64,000 bases of DNA from Enterococcus_K sp051713825 (GCF_051713825.1 NZ_JBIOQR010000001.1:1860001-1924000); one strand, 5' to 3'. Counted from the first letter of the stretch, positions 35,479 to 45,782 are shown. Program-made: numbers and translations. Notes: generated by a model not told the origin, from the sequence alone.

Positions 35479-36756
35479 TTAACGTGCCGACTCTTGAATT
35501 GCCTTGTCACCAATGTCCTTTCTGTAAAAGGTTCCCGTAGTCTCACAATTTTCTAACAGGTGATAGACTTTCTCTTGTGCTTCTTGAAGTGTTTGGCCCT
35601 GTGCTTCAACCAAATATACACGACCTCCATTTGTAACTAGTTTGCCATCTTGTTCAGCCACACCCGCATAATAAACGTGGCCCCCTTCTATCACTAGCTG
35701 CTCTGGTATTTTGACCCCTTTTTGATAGGCTGAAGGATACCCTTTAGCCGCTACTACCACGCCTAAACTAACTCCTTCTTGTTTCCATTCAATAGTTGGA
35801 ATCCGGGCGTTTAGTAGGTCATCCACAATCTCAGCTAAATCACTTTCTAAACGTTGAAGCACCACTTGTGTTTCGGGATCTCCAAAGCGCGCGTTAAATT
35901 CAATGACTTTCGCTCCTTCATTGGTAGCAATTAAGCCGGCATACAAGATACCAGTAAATGAACGTCCTTCTTTTACTAATCCTTTTGCTGCTGGAACTAA
36001 AATCTCTTCTACTGCCTGATCAACCATTTCTTGAGGAATTTGAGGGACAGGAGAATACGCACCCATCCCCCCAGTGTTTGGTCCTTTATCCCCGTCGAAG
36101 GCTCGCTTATGGTCTTGAGCAATCACCATTGGATAAACTTCTTCCCCACGAACAAATGCCAATAAAGAAAACTCTTGTCCATCTAAAAACTCCTCAATCA
36201 CTACTTGGGCACCACTCGCACCAAATTTATTTTCTTCAAGCATTTCCTTTAGTGCAGCAATAGCTTCCTCCATCGACAACGCAACAACGACCCCTTTTCC
36301 AGCAGCTAATCCATCTGCTTTAATCACAATCGGGACGCCTTTTTTTGCCACATAAGCCTTTGCTTCTTCAAATTGCGTAAATGTTTGGTAATCAGCGGTT
36401 GGAATTTGATAAGTAACCATTATTTCTTTCGCAAACTTTTTTGACCCCTCAATGAGTGCTGCTTCTTGAGTCGGACCAAATGCTTTTAATCCCGCATCGG
36501 AAAAAGCATTAACGACTCCGTTCAACAAAGGAATCTCGGGGCCAACAAATGTCCAATCAACTTGATTTTCTTTAGCAAAACGAATTAACCTCTCATTGTC
36601 TAATTCGTTGATTGCAACTAATTCAACCCCATCTTTTTTCATTCCAGCATTCCCCGGTGCACAAAACACACGCTCAACTAACGGACTTTCTAAAAACTTT
36701 TGGGCCAGCGTATGTTCACGTCCCCCACTGCCAATTACTAAAACCGTTTTCTTCAT
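35479..36756 (-). CDS. purD: Phosphoribosylamine-glycine ligase (GARS)
   Basis: ATP-grasp ligase joining glycine to phosphoribosylamine, step two of purine synthesis. The 425 residues start MKKTVLVIGSGGREHTLAQKF and contain VIKADGLAAGKGVVVA, DHKRAFDGDKGPNTGGMGAYSP and EFNARFGDPETQ. Last pur gene of the cluster, separated from purH by 124 bp; AGGAGGAACTC precedes the ATG. Confidence 0.97.
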   Translation of the reverse strand: MKKTVLVIGSGGREHTLAQKFLESPLVERVFCAPGNAGMKKDGVELVAINELDNERLIRFAKENQVDWTFVGPEIPLLNGVVNAFSDAGLKAFGPTQEAALIEGSKKFAKEIMVTYQIPTADYQTFTQFEEAKAYVAKKGVPIVIKADGLAAGKGVVVALSMEEAIAALKEMLEENKFGASGAQVVIEEFLDGQEFSLLAFVRGEEVYPMVIAQDHKRAFDGDKGPNTGGMGAYSPVPQIPQEMVDQAVEEILVPAAKGLVKEGRSFTGILYAGLIATNEGAKVIEFNARFGDPETQVVLQRLESDLAEIVDDLLNARIPTIEWKQEGVSLGVVVAAKGYPSAYQKGVKIPEQLVIEGGHVYYAGVAEQDGKLVTNGGRVYLVEAQGQTLQEAQEKVYHLLENCETTGTFYRKDIGDKAIQESAR

Positions 36757-36880
36757 GAGTTCCTCCTAGATTCTGCTCTTTTTTCAAAAAAATCGGCGAG
36801 TGAATACTTGGATAAACGATTGATTGGTTCACAACCCTTTCATTTATCCTAAGAATAAGCTTCACTCAACCGTTTATCTA

Positions 36881-38416
36881 TTAATGTCTAAAATGACGGA
36901 TATCAGTAAAGACCATAGCAAGTCCATATTTATCAGCCATATCAATTGATTCTTGGTCTTTTATACTTCCTCCCGGTTGAACAATCGCTTGAATGCCATG
37001 TGTTGCTGCATATTCCACCGAATCGCTCATAGGGAAATACGCATCACTAGCAAGTACCGCTTCTGAAACCCTCTCACCCGCTTGTTCAATAGCCAATTTG
37101 ACAGAACCCACCCGATTCATTTGGCCCGCACCAACGCCCAGTGTTTGCTGTTGATTTGCTACCACAATCGCATTGGATTTAACGTGTTTTACGGCTTTCC
37201 AAGCAAAGGCTAAGGCCGCTAATTCTTCTTCACTCGGTTGTCTTTGGGTCACGACCTTCCACTCAGAAGGCACTTCTTCAATCACATCTTGATCTTGAAT
37301 GAGTAATCCACCAATCACAGAGACTGTCTCTGGTTTGTTTTCTTCTTTTTGAGCAGAGAAATCCAAGGTTAGCAACCGTAGATTCTTTTTACTTGAAAGC
37401 AACACAAAGGCTTCTTCACTAAAACCGGGTGCAATAACAATTTCCAAAAATAATTGATGCATCTTTTCAGCCGTCGCCAAATCAACTGGCCGATTTAAGA
37501 CAATAATCCCACCAAAAATAGAAACAGGATCTGCTTCATAAGCTGAAGTATAGGCCTCAAAAATCGTCTTTCCTGTCCCTATACCACAAGGGTTCATATG
37601 CTTCAAAGCGACCACTGCTGGCTCTGTAAACTCACGAATAATCCGAAGCGCAGCATCAGCATCCTTGATATTGTTATAAGAAAGTTCTTTTCCGTGTAAC
37701 TGATACGCACTAGCAATCGAAAAGGCTTTAGGTAAGGCCTCCTGATAGAAGGCCGCCTCTTGATGACTGTTTTCACCGTAACGTAAGGTTTGTTTTAAAT
37801 TATAAGTAAAGGTCAGTGTTTCAGGTGTTTTTTCATCCACTAAATCAGTTAAATACTCCGCAATCAAAGCATCATACGCGGCTGTATGACGAAAGACCTT
37901 TGCAGCAAATCGTTTACGTGTATCAAGTGTCGTCTCTCCAACATTTTTTAACTCCTGAAGAACCGTTTCGTAATCTTTTGGATCCACCACAACGGTCACA
38001 GAGGCAAAGTTTTTAGCAGCTGAACGAAGCATACTTGGTCCACCAATATCAATATTTTCAATCGCTTGTACTTCGGTCACATCTGGTTTCAAAATAGTTT
38101 CCTTAAAGGGATACAAATTAACACAAACAAAATCAATCGGTGCGATACCATGCTCCTTCATCGCTTCCATATGCATAGGTAAATCACGTCGACCAAGTAA
38201 CCCTCCATGAATTTTGGGATGCAAAGTTTTTACACGACCATCCATCATTTCTGGAAAACCAGTCACTTCATCAATGGAGAGCGTGGGAATTCCCGCTTCA
38301 TCGAGCGTTTTTTTTGTTCCTCCAGTTGAGATAATCTCAACACCCTGCGCCACTAAACCTCGGGCAAAATCAACGATTCCTGTTTTGTCTGACACACTAA
38401 TCAATGCTCTTTTCAT
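36881..38416 (-). CDS. purH: Bifunctional AICAR transformylase/IMP cyclohydrolase
   Basis: Performs the last two steps to IMP. The 511 residues comprise an N-terminal MGS-like cyclohydrolase domain (SVSDKTGIVDFARGL, STGGTKKTL, MDGRVKTLHPKIHGGLLGRR) and a C-terminal transformylase domain (LRYGENSHQEAAFY, KHMNPCGIG, AFAWKAVKHVKSNAIV). It begins 3 bp after purN. Confidence 0.97.
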   Translation of the reverse strand: MKRALISVSDKTGIVDFARGLVAQGVEIISTGGTKKTLDEAGIPTLSIDEVTGFPEMMDGRVKTLHPKIHGGLLGRRDLPMHMEAMKEHGIAPIDFVCVNLYPFKETILKPDVTEVQAIENIDIGGPSMLRSAAKNFASVTVVVDPKDYETVLQELKNVGETTLDTRKRFAAKVFRHTAAYDALIAEYLTDLVDEKTPETLTFTYNLKQTLRYGENSHQEAAFYQEALPKAFSIASAYQLHGKELSYNNIKDADAALRIIREFTEPAVVALKHMNPCGIGTGKTIFEAYTSAYEADPVSIFGGIIVLNRPVDLATAEKMHQLFLEIVIAPGFSEEAFVLLSSKKNLRLLTLDFSAQKEENKPETVSVIGGLLIQDQDVIEEVPSEWKVVTQRQPSEEELAALAFAWKAVKHVKSNAIVVANQQQTLGVGAGQMNRVGSVKLAIEQAGERVSEAVLASDAYFPMSDSVEYAATHGIQAIVQPGGSIKDQESIDMADKYGLAMVFTDIRHFRH

Positions 38417-38419
38417 AAC

Positions 38420-39004
38420 TTACTTTACCGCTCCTTTATAGTTATCTGAAATTTCAGCAAGAACTTTTGGATAGAGTCGATGCTCGACTTGATGAATCTT
38501 TGTTTCTAGACTTTCTAATGTTTCATTCGGTAAGATTTCAACCACCTCTTGGGCAATAATAGGCCCCGTATCAATCCCCGCATCAATATAATGAATCGTG
38601 ACGCCCGTTTGAGCGACCTTTCCAAAAAAAGCATCTCTAATCCCATGTAAGCCTGGAAAATCAGGCAATAACGAGGGATGGATATTGATAATTCGTTGAG
38701 GGAAAGCCGTCAATAGACACGGACCAACAATTCGCATATACCCTGCCAAAATGACCCATTCTACTTGATGTTTTTCTAGCAATCGAAGTAATTCTGTTTC
38801 ATAAAGTTCCTTTGAAGAAAACTCGTTTGGTGAAAAACTGACAGCTGGTACTTGATGATTTTTTGCCCGTTCAAGAACAAATGCCTCTTTCTTATCTGAG
38901 AAAACGAAGGCTACCTCCATCGCAATTTCCTGTTTTTTTACGGCTGTGATAATTGCCTCAAAGTTGCTACCATTTCCAGAAGCCAAGATTGCTGCTCTCA
39001 TCAT
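38420..39004 (-). CDS. purN: Phosphoribosylglycinamide formyltransferase
   Basis: Transfers formyl from 10-formyl-THF to GAR. The 194 residues carry ILASGNGSNFEAII, LAGYMRIVGPCLLTAFPQRIINIHPSLLPDFPGLHGIRDAF (catalytic Asn-His) and GVTIHYIDAGIDTGPIIAQEVV (catalytic Asp). Overlaps the purM stop by one base. Confidence 0.97.
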   Translation of the reverse strand: MMRAAILASGNGSNFEAIITAVKKQEIAMEVAFVFSDKKEAFVLERAKNHQVPAVSFSPNEFSSKELYETELLRLLEKHQVEWVILAGYMRIVGPCLLTAFPQRIINIHPSLLPDFPGLHGIRDAFFGKVAQTGVTIHYIDAGIDTGPIIAQEVVEILPNETLESLETKIHQVEHRLYPKVLAEISDNYKGAVK

Positions 39005-40044
39005 TAAACTCCTTTTAGCACAACTGGCTGTTTTTGTTTTGTAGTGACACGGCCAATAACATAACTCTTCTCACCAGATTCTGCCAAGACCTGTTGGACC
39101 TCAGCTAACTTTTCTGGTGAAACTGCCAGCACCATTCCAATACCCATATTAAAGATTTCATACATCTCTGCTTCTGGGATTTCACCATACGTTTGTAGCG
39201 CCTGAAAAATAGGTAAAACAGGCCAGCTGCCAACTTCAATTTCAACACTATATTCTTTTGAAACCATCCGCGGAATATTTTCAATAAACCCTCCACCTGT
39301 GATATGAGCGATTCCTGAAACCAACTCTTTTTTCACTAAAGGAAGTAAGGCTTGAACATAAATTTTTGTAGGAACTAATAGCTCTTCTCCTAGAGGACTT
39401 TCGCCCAACTCCGGTAACTTAGAAGCACCTGTAAACGCCTGTTCTTCAAAAAATATCTTACGGACTAAAGAGTACCCATTTGAATGAATGCCACTAGAGG
39501 GCAGACCCAACAGAACGTCTTCTGCTTGAATCTTTTCACCTGTGACTAATTGACTTTTTTCAGCAATTCCAACTGCAAAGCCTGCCAAATCATACTCATT
39601 TTCAGCATACATGCCGGGCATTTCAGCAGTTTCTCCACCAATCAAAGCTGCCCCTGCTTGCACGCAGCCTTCTGCAACTCCAGCTACTACTTGTTCTAAA
39701 CGAGCAGGTAGATTTTTACCTGTTGCAATATAATCCAGAAAATACAAAGGTTCTGCCCCTTGTGCTACGATATCGTTCACACACATCGCCACGCAATCAA
39801 TCCCGATCGTTGCGTGGTTATCCTCTTGAAAGGCCACCATTAATTTTGTACCAACCCCGTCTGTTCCCGAAATCAAGACAGGCTCTGATACCTTAAATTG
39901 ACTTAAATCAAAACAACCACCAAATCCACCAATCGCACCCATAACGCCCAGACGCTCTGTTCGTTTCACATGCTTTTTAATCCGTTCGACTACTTCATAG
40001 CCCGCTTCTACATCTACACCAGCTTTAGCATATGCATTCTTCAT
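39004..40044 (-). CDS. purM: Phosphoribosylformylglycinamidine cyclo-ligase (AIRS)
   Basis: Closes the imidazole ring using ATP. The 346 residues start MKNAYAKAGVDVEAGYEVVERIKKH and include SGTDGVGTKLMVAF, GIDCVAMCVNDI, GGETAEMPGMY, GLPSSGIHSNGYSLVRK and HITGGGFIENIPRM. Sits 26 bp after purF in the operon. Confidence 0.97.
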   Translation of the reverse strand: MKNAYAKAGVDVEAGYEVVERIKKHVKRTERLGVMGAIGGFGGCFDLSQFKVSEPVLISGTDGVGTKLMVAFQEDNHATIGIDCVAMCVNDIVAQGAEPLYFLDYIATGKNLPARLEQVVAGVAEGCVQAGAALIGGETAEMPGMYAENEYDLAGFAVGIAEKSQLVTGEKIQAEDVLLGLPSSGIHSNGYSLVRKIFFEEQAFTGASKLPELGESPLGEELLVPTKIYVQALLPLVKKELVSGIAHITGGGFIENIPRMVSKEYSVEIEVGSWPVLPIFQALQTYGEIPEAEMYEIFNMGIGMVLAVSPEKLAEVQQVLAESGEKSYVIGRVTTKQKQPVVLKGV

Positions 40045-40070
40045 GTATTTTTTTCGCTCCTATTTCAGTC

Positions 40071-41510
40071 CTAATAAAAGGACGTCTTTTCTTTGAGTGA
40101 CGCTAGATACTTTTCTTCATAGTCATAGAGTGGCGTTGGATAGTCGCCATTAAAATAGGCCATGCAGAGTCCTGAATACGGTGCATCAAAATGTAACCCT
40201 ATCGCATCAATTAAGCCATCTTCACTAAGAAAACTCAGTGAATCGGCGCCAATAACTTCTTTAATTTCAGCCACTGAATAGTTGGCCGCAATTAACTCTT
40301 TTCTCGTTTGAATATCAATCCCATAAAAACAAGGATATTTCAGAGGTGGCGCAGCAATTCGTACATGTACTTCTTTTGCACCCGCCTCTTTTAACAATTG
40401 AACAATTCGTCGACTCGTTGTCCCACGTACAATTGAATCATCAACCATGATAACCTTTTTGCCTTCCACGACCCCACGAACCGCAGATAATTTCATTCGT
40501 ACCCCTTGTTCTCGTAACTCTTGGGTTGGTTGAATAAAGGTTCGTGCCACATATTGATTTTTGACCAACCCCATCTCATAAGGAATCCCACTAGCCTCAG
40601 CATAACCACTAGCTGCAGACAAGGAAGAATTCGGAACGCCCACAACCATATCTGCCTCAACAGGCGCTTCCTTTGCTAATTGGCGTCCCATATTTTTTCT
40701 AGCTGTGTGTACATTGACCCCTGCGATATTTGAATCAGGTCGAGCAAAATATATATATTCCATCGAACAAATAGCTGGTTGCGTCTCTGTCGTGTATGGT
40801 TCAATTTTGACTCCTTGATCGTTAATCATCACCAGTTCACCAGGCTGAACATCGCGTACGAATTTTGCGCCAATCACTTCTAAGGCACACGTCTCAGAAG
40901 CAACAACATACGCGCCATTTTTCATTTGACCAATTGACAACGGGCGAAAGCCATTAGGATCAAGCGCCGCAATCATTGCATTTTCGGTCATCAAAAGATA
41001 TGCGAAACCACCTTTGACTGTATTCAACGCTTCTTTTAGCTGGTCAATGAAGGTCGCCTCTTTACTTCGGCGAACAAGATGCATCAAAATCTCTGTATCC
41101 GAATTCGAATGAAAGATCGCCCCATCCTTTTCTAATTCACGTCGTAAGGTCCGCGCATTCGTTAGATTGCCATTGTGCGCAAGCCCGACAGATGTATCAT
41201 AAAACTTAAACAAAAAGGGTTGAATATTATCGACACTCCCGTTTCCAGCCGTTGCATAACGCACATGCCCTATAGCCGCCGTTCCTTCCAAATGATTTAA
41301 CTGACGCTCGTCTTTAAAAACTTCTGATAACAAACCCAATCCACGATACCCGTTCAAAAGGCTCTCGTTATTGACCACAATACCGGCTCCCTCTTGGCCA
41401 CGATGCTGCAAGCTATGAAGCCCAAAATAAGTCACACGAGCCGCATCAGGATGCCCCCATACGCCAAAGATCCCACATTCTTCATTTAGGCTTTTTACTT
41501 CATAAGACAT
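40071..41510 (-). CDS. purF: Amidophosphoribosyltransferase
   Basis: First committed step, converting PRPP and glutamine to phosphoribosylamine. The 479 residues have the Ntn glutaminase nucleophile Cys12 (EECGIFGVWG, so a short propeptide is cleaved), GHVRYATAG, and the PRPP loop VIMVDDSIVRGTTSRRIV. Four-cysteine Fe-S residues of the Bacillus type are not assessed. Its start lies inside the end of purL (16-bp overlap). Confidence 0.97.
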   Translation of the reverse strand: MSYEVKSLNEECGIFGVWGHPDAARVTYFGLHSLQHRGQEGAGIVVNNESLLNGYRGLGLLSEVFKDERQLNHLEGTAAIGHVRYATAGNGSVDNIQPFLFKFYDTSVGLAHNGNLTNARTLRRELEKDGAIFHSNSDTEILMHLVRRSKEATFIDQLKEALNTVKGGFAYLLMTENAMIAALDPNGFRPLSIGQMKNGAYVVASETCALEVIGAKFVRDVQPGELVMINDQGVKIEPYTTETQPAICSMEYIYFARPDSNIAGVNVHTARKNMGRQLAKEAPVEADMVVGVPNSSLSAASGYAEASGIPYEMGLVKNQYVARTFIQPTQELREQGVRMKLSAVRGVVEGKKVIMVDDSIVRGTTSRRIVQLLKEAGAKEVHVRIAAPPLKYPCFYGIDIQTRKELIAANYSVAEIKEVIGADSLSFLSEDGLIDAIGLHFDAPYSGLCMAYFNGDYPTPLYDYEEKYLASLKEKTSFY

Positions 41511-43717
41511 TCAATCGCATCCTCCCACAATTGCTTAGCAAACGAGGTGTCAACAGTGACTGTTTCATTTGCAGTCTGGATAATTAATTGATTCGTTGCG
41601 GTTACCATTCCAATTGCACGAGCCTTGTTTCCCATTAACTGTTCAAAGGCTTGTTTATTTTCGGTAGCGACTGATAAAACAAATCGAGATTGTGTCTCTG
41701 AAAATAGATTTTCTACAGGCATTTCAAGGCTTACATCAATCCCCAAGTTATGTTTAAATGCTGATTCTGCCAAAGCTACGCCAAGACCGCCTTCTGCACT
41801 GTCATGCGCACTCTTCACCAAACCTGCTTTAATTGCCGCTAAGACCGCTTCTTGATTATCCTTTTCAACCGCTAAATCAAACTGCATCAGTTGACCTTCG
41901 ATACGGCCCAACTGCATTTTTTGCAACTCAGAGCCATTAAAATCCGCATAGGTCTCCCCTACTAGATAAATCATGTCACCAGCCTCTTTAAAGTCTTGAG
42001 TAGTAATATCCTCTAAGTGATCGATCAGTCCGACCATTCCAATCACTGGTGTTGGATAAATTGCTTTGCCATCTGTTTCGTTATACATCGAAACATTTCC
42101 AGAAATAACTGGGGTATTTAAGACACGACACGCTTCTGAAATTCCATCAGCAGACGTCCACAACTCCCAAAAGCCCTCTGGTTTATCAGGCGAACCATAG
42201 TTTAGACAATCTGTAATTGCTAACGGGCGACCACCACTAGCTACGATATTTCTTGCCGCTTCCGCTACTGCAATTTGGCCGCCAACTTCAGGATTCAAAT
42301 ATAAATAGCGCGCATTACAATCCGTGGTCATCGCCAAAGCTTTGTTCGTCCCACGTACACGCAGGACGGCTGCATCACTTCCTGGTCTAACCACAGTATT
42401 CGTTCGAACCTGTGAATCATAGGTTTCATAAATCTTTTTTTTGGAAGCAATCGTTGGTTGTTGCAACAGTGCCAAAAGTGTTTCAGAACCATTTGAAATA
42501 GCCGGTTGAAAATCACTCATCTTAGCAAATTCTTGAATTCTCGTTGGTTCTTGACGAGCTTTGTTATAGACCGGCGCATCTTCAGCTAATGCATCAACTG
42601 GTAAGTTAGCCACTTCTACCCCGCGATGATACAAACGATATAACCCATCATCTGTTACTTGGCCAATCGTTACGGCATCTAGATCATATTTGTCAAACAG
42701 CGCCACCACTTCTTCTTCGTGTCCTTTTTCTACACAAATTAGCATTCTTTCTTGCGATTCTGACAGCATCATCTCATAAGGTGTCATATTGGTTTCCCGT
42801 TGAGGCACCTCATCCAAATAAAGCTGCAAGCCGGACCCAGCCTTTGAAGCCATCTCTGAACTAGAAGAAACCAGACCTGCTGCGCCCATATCTTGAATCC
42901 CTACTAGGATATCTGAATGCGCCAATATCAATTCCAAACAAGCCTCAAGTAATAGTTTTTCCATAAATGGATCACCAACTTGAACCGCAGAACGTTGTTG
43001 TTCCTCACCTTCGACAAACTCTTCTGAAGCAAACGTCGCTCCGTGAATCCCATCACGGCCGGTTTTTGCACCCACGTACATGATTGCATTGCCAATCCCT
43101 TTTGCTTGACCCTTTTGAATATCTTTATGGTCAATCAAACCGACACACATTGCGTTTACTAACGGATTTCCTGCATAACAAGCATCAAAAGCCACTTCAC
43201 CGCCGACTGTTGGAATACCAATACAGTTTCCATAACCACTGATTCCAGCGACCACTTCTTCGAGTAAATATTTGGTATGATCATTATCTAGCTCACCAAA
43301 TCGTAAAGAATCTAAAATAGCAATCGGACGGGCCCCCATACTGAAAATATCACGAATGATACCACCGACCCCGGTCGCGGCTCCCTCATAAGGCTCCACA
43401 GCAGATGGGTGGTTATGACTTTCCGCTTTAAACACAACCGCTTGCCCATCGCCAATATCAACTATACCGGCACCTTCTCCAGGCCCTTGTAACACTTGTG
43501 GGCCTGAAGTCGGAAACTTCCTTAAAACAGGCTTAGAATTTTTATAGGAACAATGTTCACTCCACATCACAGAGAACAAGCCGGTCTCTGTATAATTGGG
43601 TAATCTCCCTAAAATTTCCTCGGAGATAAGACGATACTCCTCATCTGTCAATCCCCACTCTGCATAGATTTTCTGTTCTTTAATCTCTTGTGGTGTTGGC
43701 TCAGTCACTTTCATCAT
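41495..43717 (-). CDS. purL: Phosphoribosylformylglycinamidine synthase subunit PurL
   Basis: Large ATP-binding subunit (740 residues, the small PurL class that needs PurS and PurQ). Motifs include SEHCSYKNSKPVLRKFPT, GEGAGIVDIGDGQAVVFKAESHNHPSAVEPY, GGIIRDIFSMGARPIA and the second half VVRPGSDAAVLRVRGTNKALAMTTDCN. Starts in the ATGATGA overlap with the purQ stop. Confidence 0.97.
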   Translation of the reverse strand: MMKVTEPTPQEIKEQKIYAEWGLTDEEYRLISEEILGRLPNYTETGLFSVMWSEHCSYKNSKPVLRKFPTSGPQVLQGPGEGAGIVDIGDGQAVVFKAESHNHPSAVEPYEGAATGVGGIIRDIFSMGARPIAILDSLRFGELDNDHTKYLLEEVVAGISGYGNCIGIPTVGGEVAFDACYAGNPLVNAMCVGLIDHKDIQKGQAKGIGNAIMYVGAKTGRDGIHGATFASEEFVEGEEQQRSAVQVGDPFMEKLLLEACLELILAHSDILVGIQDMGAAGLVSSSSEMASKAGSGLQLYLDEVPQRETNMTPYEMMLSESQERMLICVEKGHEEEVVALFDKYDLDAVTIGQVTDDGLYRLYHRGVEVANLPVDALAEDAPVYNKARQEPTRIQEFAKMSDFQPAISNGSETLLALLQQPTIASKKKIYETYDSQVRTNTVVRPGSDAAVLRVRGTNKALAMTTDCNARYLYLNPEVGGQIAVAEAARNIVASGGRPLAITDCLNYGSPDKPEGFWELWTSADGISEACRVLNTPVISGNVSMYNETDGKAIYPTPVIGMVGLIDHLEDITTQDFKEAGDMIYLVGETYADFNGSELQKMQLGRIEGQLMQFDLAVEKDNQEAVLAAIKAGLVKSAHDSAEGGLGVALAESAFKHNLGIDVSLEMPVENLFSETQSRFVLSVATENKQAFEQLMGNKARAIGMVTATNQLIIQTANETVTVDTSFAKQLWEDAIECLMK

Positions 43718-44397
43718 TTGCTTGCAGTCACCTTTCCGAAATTTTTTAGAATGGCAGAAAAGAACCGCTTCCCGTCAGACGAACCAAGCAAATCTTCCAT
43801 CGCTCGTTCTGGGTGAGGCATCATTCCTAAAACATTCCCCGCTTTATTTGTGATTCCAGCTATTTGTTCAATACTGCCGTTAACATTTTCATTTGCATAC
43901 GTAAAAACAATTTGGTGGTTGTCTTTTAATTCCTGTAAAGTCGCTTCATCACAATAGTAATTTCCTTCACCATGAGCGACTGGAATTTGAATGATCTCCT
44001 CTTTTTGATATTCTGAGGTGAATTTTGTTTGATTATTGACCACCTTTAGTGCTACTGTTTTACAGACAAAATGTAACGAATCATTTCTTCTCAAAGCCCC
44101 CGGTAACAACCCAGCCTCCGTCAATACTTGAAAACCATTGCACGTACCAAATACTGGTTTGCCTTCTTTTGCAAAACGAATCACTTCTGTCATAATTTTA
44201 GAAAAGCGGGCAATCGCCCCACAACGTAAATAATCACCATAAGAAAAGCCTCCTGGAAGCAGTACACCATCAAAGCCCGATAGCGACTGTGCGTCGTGAC
44301 GAACATATTCTGCCTCAGCGCCCATAACCTCCTTGACTGCCCAAAGCATATCCATATCGCAATTTGATCCAGGAAAGACAATGACAGCAAATTTCAT
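43714..44397 (-). CDS. purQ: Phosphoribosylformylglycinamidine synthase subunit PurQ
   Basis: Class I glutaminase supplying ammonia to PurL, 227 residues. Nucleophile Cys in VFGTCNGFQVLTEAGLLPG; catalytic His-Glu in MMPHPERAMEDL. Start MKFAVIVFPGSNCD at 44397 is one base past the purS stop and has GGAGG upstream; the longer open frame is not used. Confidence 0.97.
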   Translation of the reverse strand: MKFAVIVFPGSNCDMDMLWAVKEVMGAEAEYVRHDAQSLSGFDGVLLPGGFSYGDYLRCGAIARFSKIMTEVIRFAKEGKPVFGTCNGFQVLTEAGLLPGALRRNDSLHFVCKTVALKVVNNQTKFTSEYQKEEIIQIPVAHGEGNYYCDEATLQELKDNHQIVFTYANENVNGSIEQIAGITNKAGNVLGMMPHPERAMEDLLGSSDGKRFFSAILKNFGKVTASK

Positions 44398-44398
44398 C

Positions 44399-44653
44399 TT
44401 AGACTTCCTCCATTGTTGTAATTTCGTAACGATAGGTTTCCATGTTGACATTGGCCAATAATTTATCACAAACCTCTTCGATCATCGCTTCAATTGGTCG
44501 ATCAGACTGGACAACTTTCATCTCAAAGTATTTCCCAATACGGATTTCTTCAATCTCAGAATAACCCATACGGTGAACCGCTCCTTTGACAGCCTCTCCT
44601 TGTGGGTCTAAAACTGAATCCTTATAGGTGACATACACTTTTACAAAATACAT
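44399..44653 (-). CDS. purS: Phosphoribosylformylglycinamidine synthase subunit PurS
   Basis: Structural subunit bridging PurL and PurQ, 84 residues: YFVKVYVTYKDSVLDPQGEAVKGAVHRMGYSEIEEIRIGKYFEM is characteristic. Located between purC (120 bp upstream) and purQ. Confidence 0.96.
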   Translation of the reverse strand: MYFVKVYVTYKDSVLDPQGEAVKGAVHRMGYSEIEEIRIGKYFEMKVVQSDRPIEAMIEEVCDKLLANVNMETYRYEITTMEEV

Positions 44654-44773
44654 TTTTACTTACTCCTTCTCTATTCATTATTTTTATTCGTCGTTTCGTT
44701 TATTCCTTTGATTGATAAAATTAAATAGATAGATTCATTGAACTAGCCAATGTTTCGCCAACTTTATTATAAA

Positions 44774-45487
44774 TTATTCTTTTTCTTCTAATCGTCGTAA
44801 AACTTCTTTATATACAGGAACAATATCTCCTAAATCTCTGCGATAAATATCCTTGTCTAAATGTTCATTTGTTTTTAAATCCCATAAACGGCAAGTATCT
44901 GGAGAGATTTCATCTGCTAATAGAATCTTGCCCCGACTATCCAATCCAAACTCTACTTTGAAATCGATGAGTCGAATAGATAGCTCTTTAAAAATGGTTA
45001 ATAAAGCCTGATTTAATTGTTGAGTAAGAGTTTTAATTTCTTGAATTTGTTCCGTTGTGGCAATCTCTAAAGCAAGAATATGATCTTCATTAATTAATGG
45101 ATCATCCAATCGGTCTTCTTTGTAATAAAATTCGACAATCGGGAATTTTAGCGGTTGGCCCTCAGGTACATCTAGACGTTTAGAAAAACTTCCTGCCGCT
45201 ACATTACGAACCACAACTTCTAAAGGAACGATGGTAACTTCTTTAACTAATTGTTCGGTTTTTGACACTTTTTCGATAAAATGGCTTAGAATCCCGAATT
45301 TCTTCAACTTCTCAAAAATTTTAGAAGTAATTTGATTATTTAGTTCGCCTTTACCTAAAACTTCATCTTTTTTCGCCCCATTTAGAGCAGTTGCTTGATT
45401 CAGGTATTCCACCCAAAGAACGCCCTCTTCTCCTGTTTTATAAAGCTTTTTCGCTTTTCCTTCATAGAGCAATGCTTGTTTTCCCAC
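44774..45487 (-). CDS. purC: Phosphoribosylaminoimidazole-succinocarboxamide synthase
   Basis: SAICAR synthetase, 237 residues: LLYEGKAKKLYKT, VVRNVAAGSFSKRL, EFYYKEDRLDDPLINEDH, LIDFKVEFG and LADEISPDTCRLWD. It starts at GTG 45487 behind AGGAGAGG. First gene of purCSQLFMNHD, with its own promoter and PurR-type boxes. Confidence 0.97.
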   Translation of the reverse strand: MGKQALLYEGKAKKLYKTGEEGVLWVEYLNQATALNGAKKDEVLGKGELNNQITSKIFEKLKKFGILSHFIEKVSKTEQLVKEVTIVPLEVVVRNVAAGSFSKRLDVPEGQPLKFPIVEFYYKEDRLDDPLINEDHILALEIATTEQIQEIKTLTQQLNQALLTIFKELSIRLIDFKVEFGLDSRGKILLADEISPDTCRLWDLKTNEHLDKDIYRRDLGDIVPVYKEVLRRLEEKE

Positions 45488-45507
45488 CGATTGACCTCTC
45501 CTTTATT

Positions 45508-45630
45508 CGAACATTTTAAATATAAAACATCAAAAACGTTCACCTCAATGTTTGTACCAAGTTTAACAAGCATTTTTTTATCGGTCAATATTTTCCGTTC
45601 AATTATTTAATAAATTAACACAAATGTTCG
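45508..45630 (-). promoter_or_regulatory. purC promoter and PurBox-like elements
   Basis: Minus strand: TTGACC, 17-bp spacer, TAAACT form a promoter. A PurBox-like GACGAACATT lies upstream (complement AATGTTCG at 45623-45630). In the leader, CGAACATT (45508-45515) and AACGTTCA (45535-45542) form an approximate inverted pair. This fits Bacillus-type PurR repression lifted by PRPP. Confidence 0.6.
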
Positions 45631-45682
45631 TCTTTTGCTAACTATTCAGTAAATTAGAGAGACGCCCCTTATTCAAGAAGCG

Positions 45683-45711
45683 TTTACATTTGAACCAAGT
45701 AGTGCTATAGT
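45683..45711 (+). promoter_or_regulatory. Promoter of the 127-aa hypothetical gene
   Basis: TTTACA (45683-45688), 17-bp spacer, TATAGT (45706-45711), divergent from the purC promoter. Confidence 0.65.
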
Positions 45712-45782
45712 AAAATCATAGAATTACAAACGGATTTTTATTATCCAAAAATAGCGATAATGCTCTAGAGGAGGAAACTTGG

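Noticed and set aside
35373..35546. Upstream extension of the aldo/keto reductase ORF
   Set aside because: Overlaps the end of purD and lacks similarity; GGAGG sits before the ATG at 35372.
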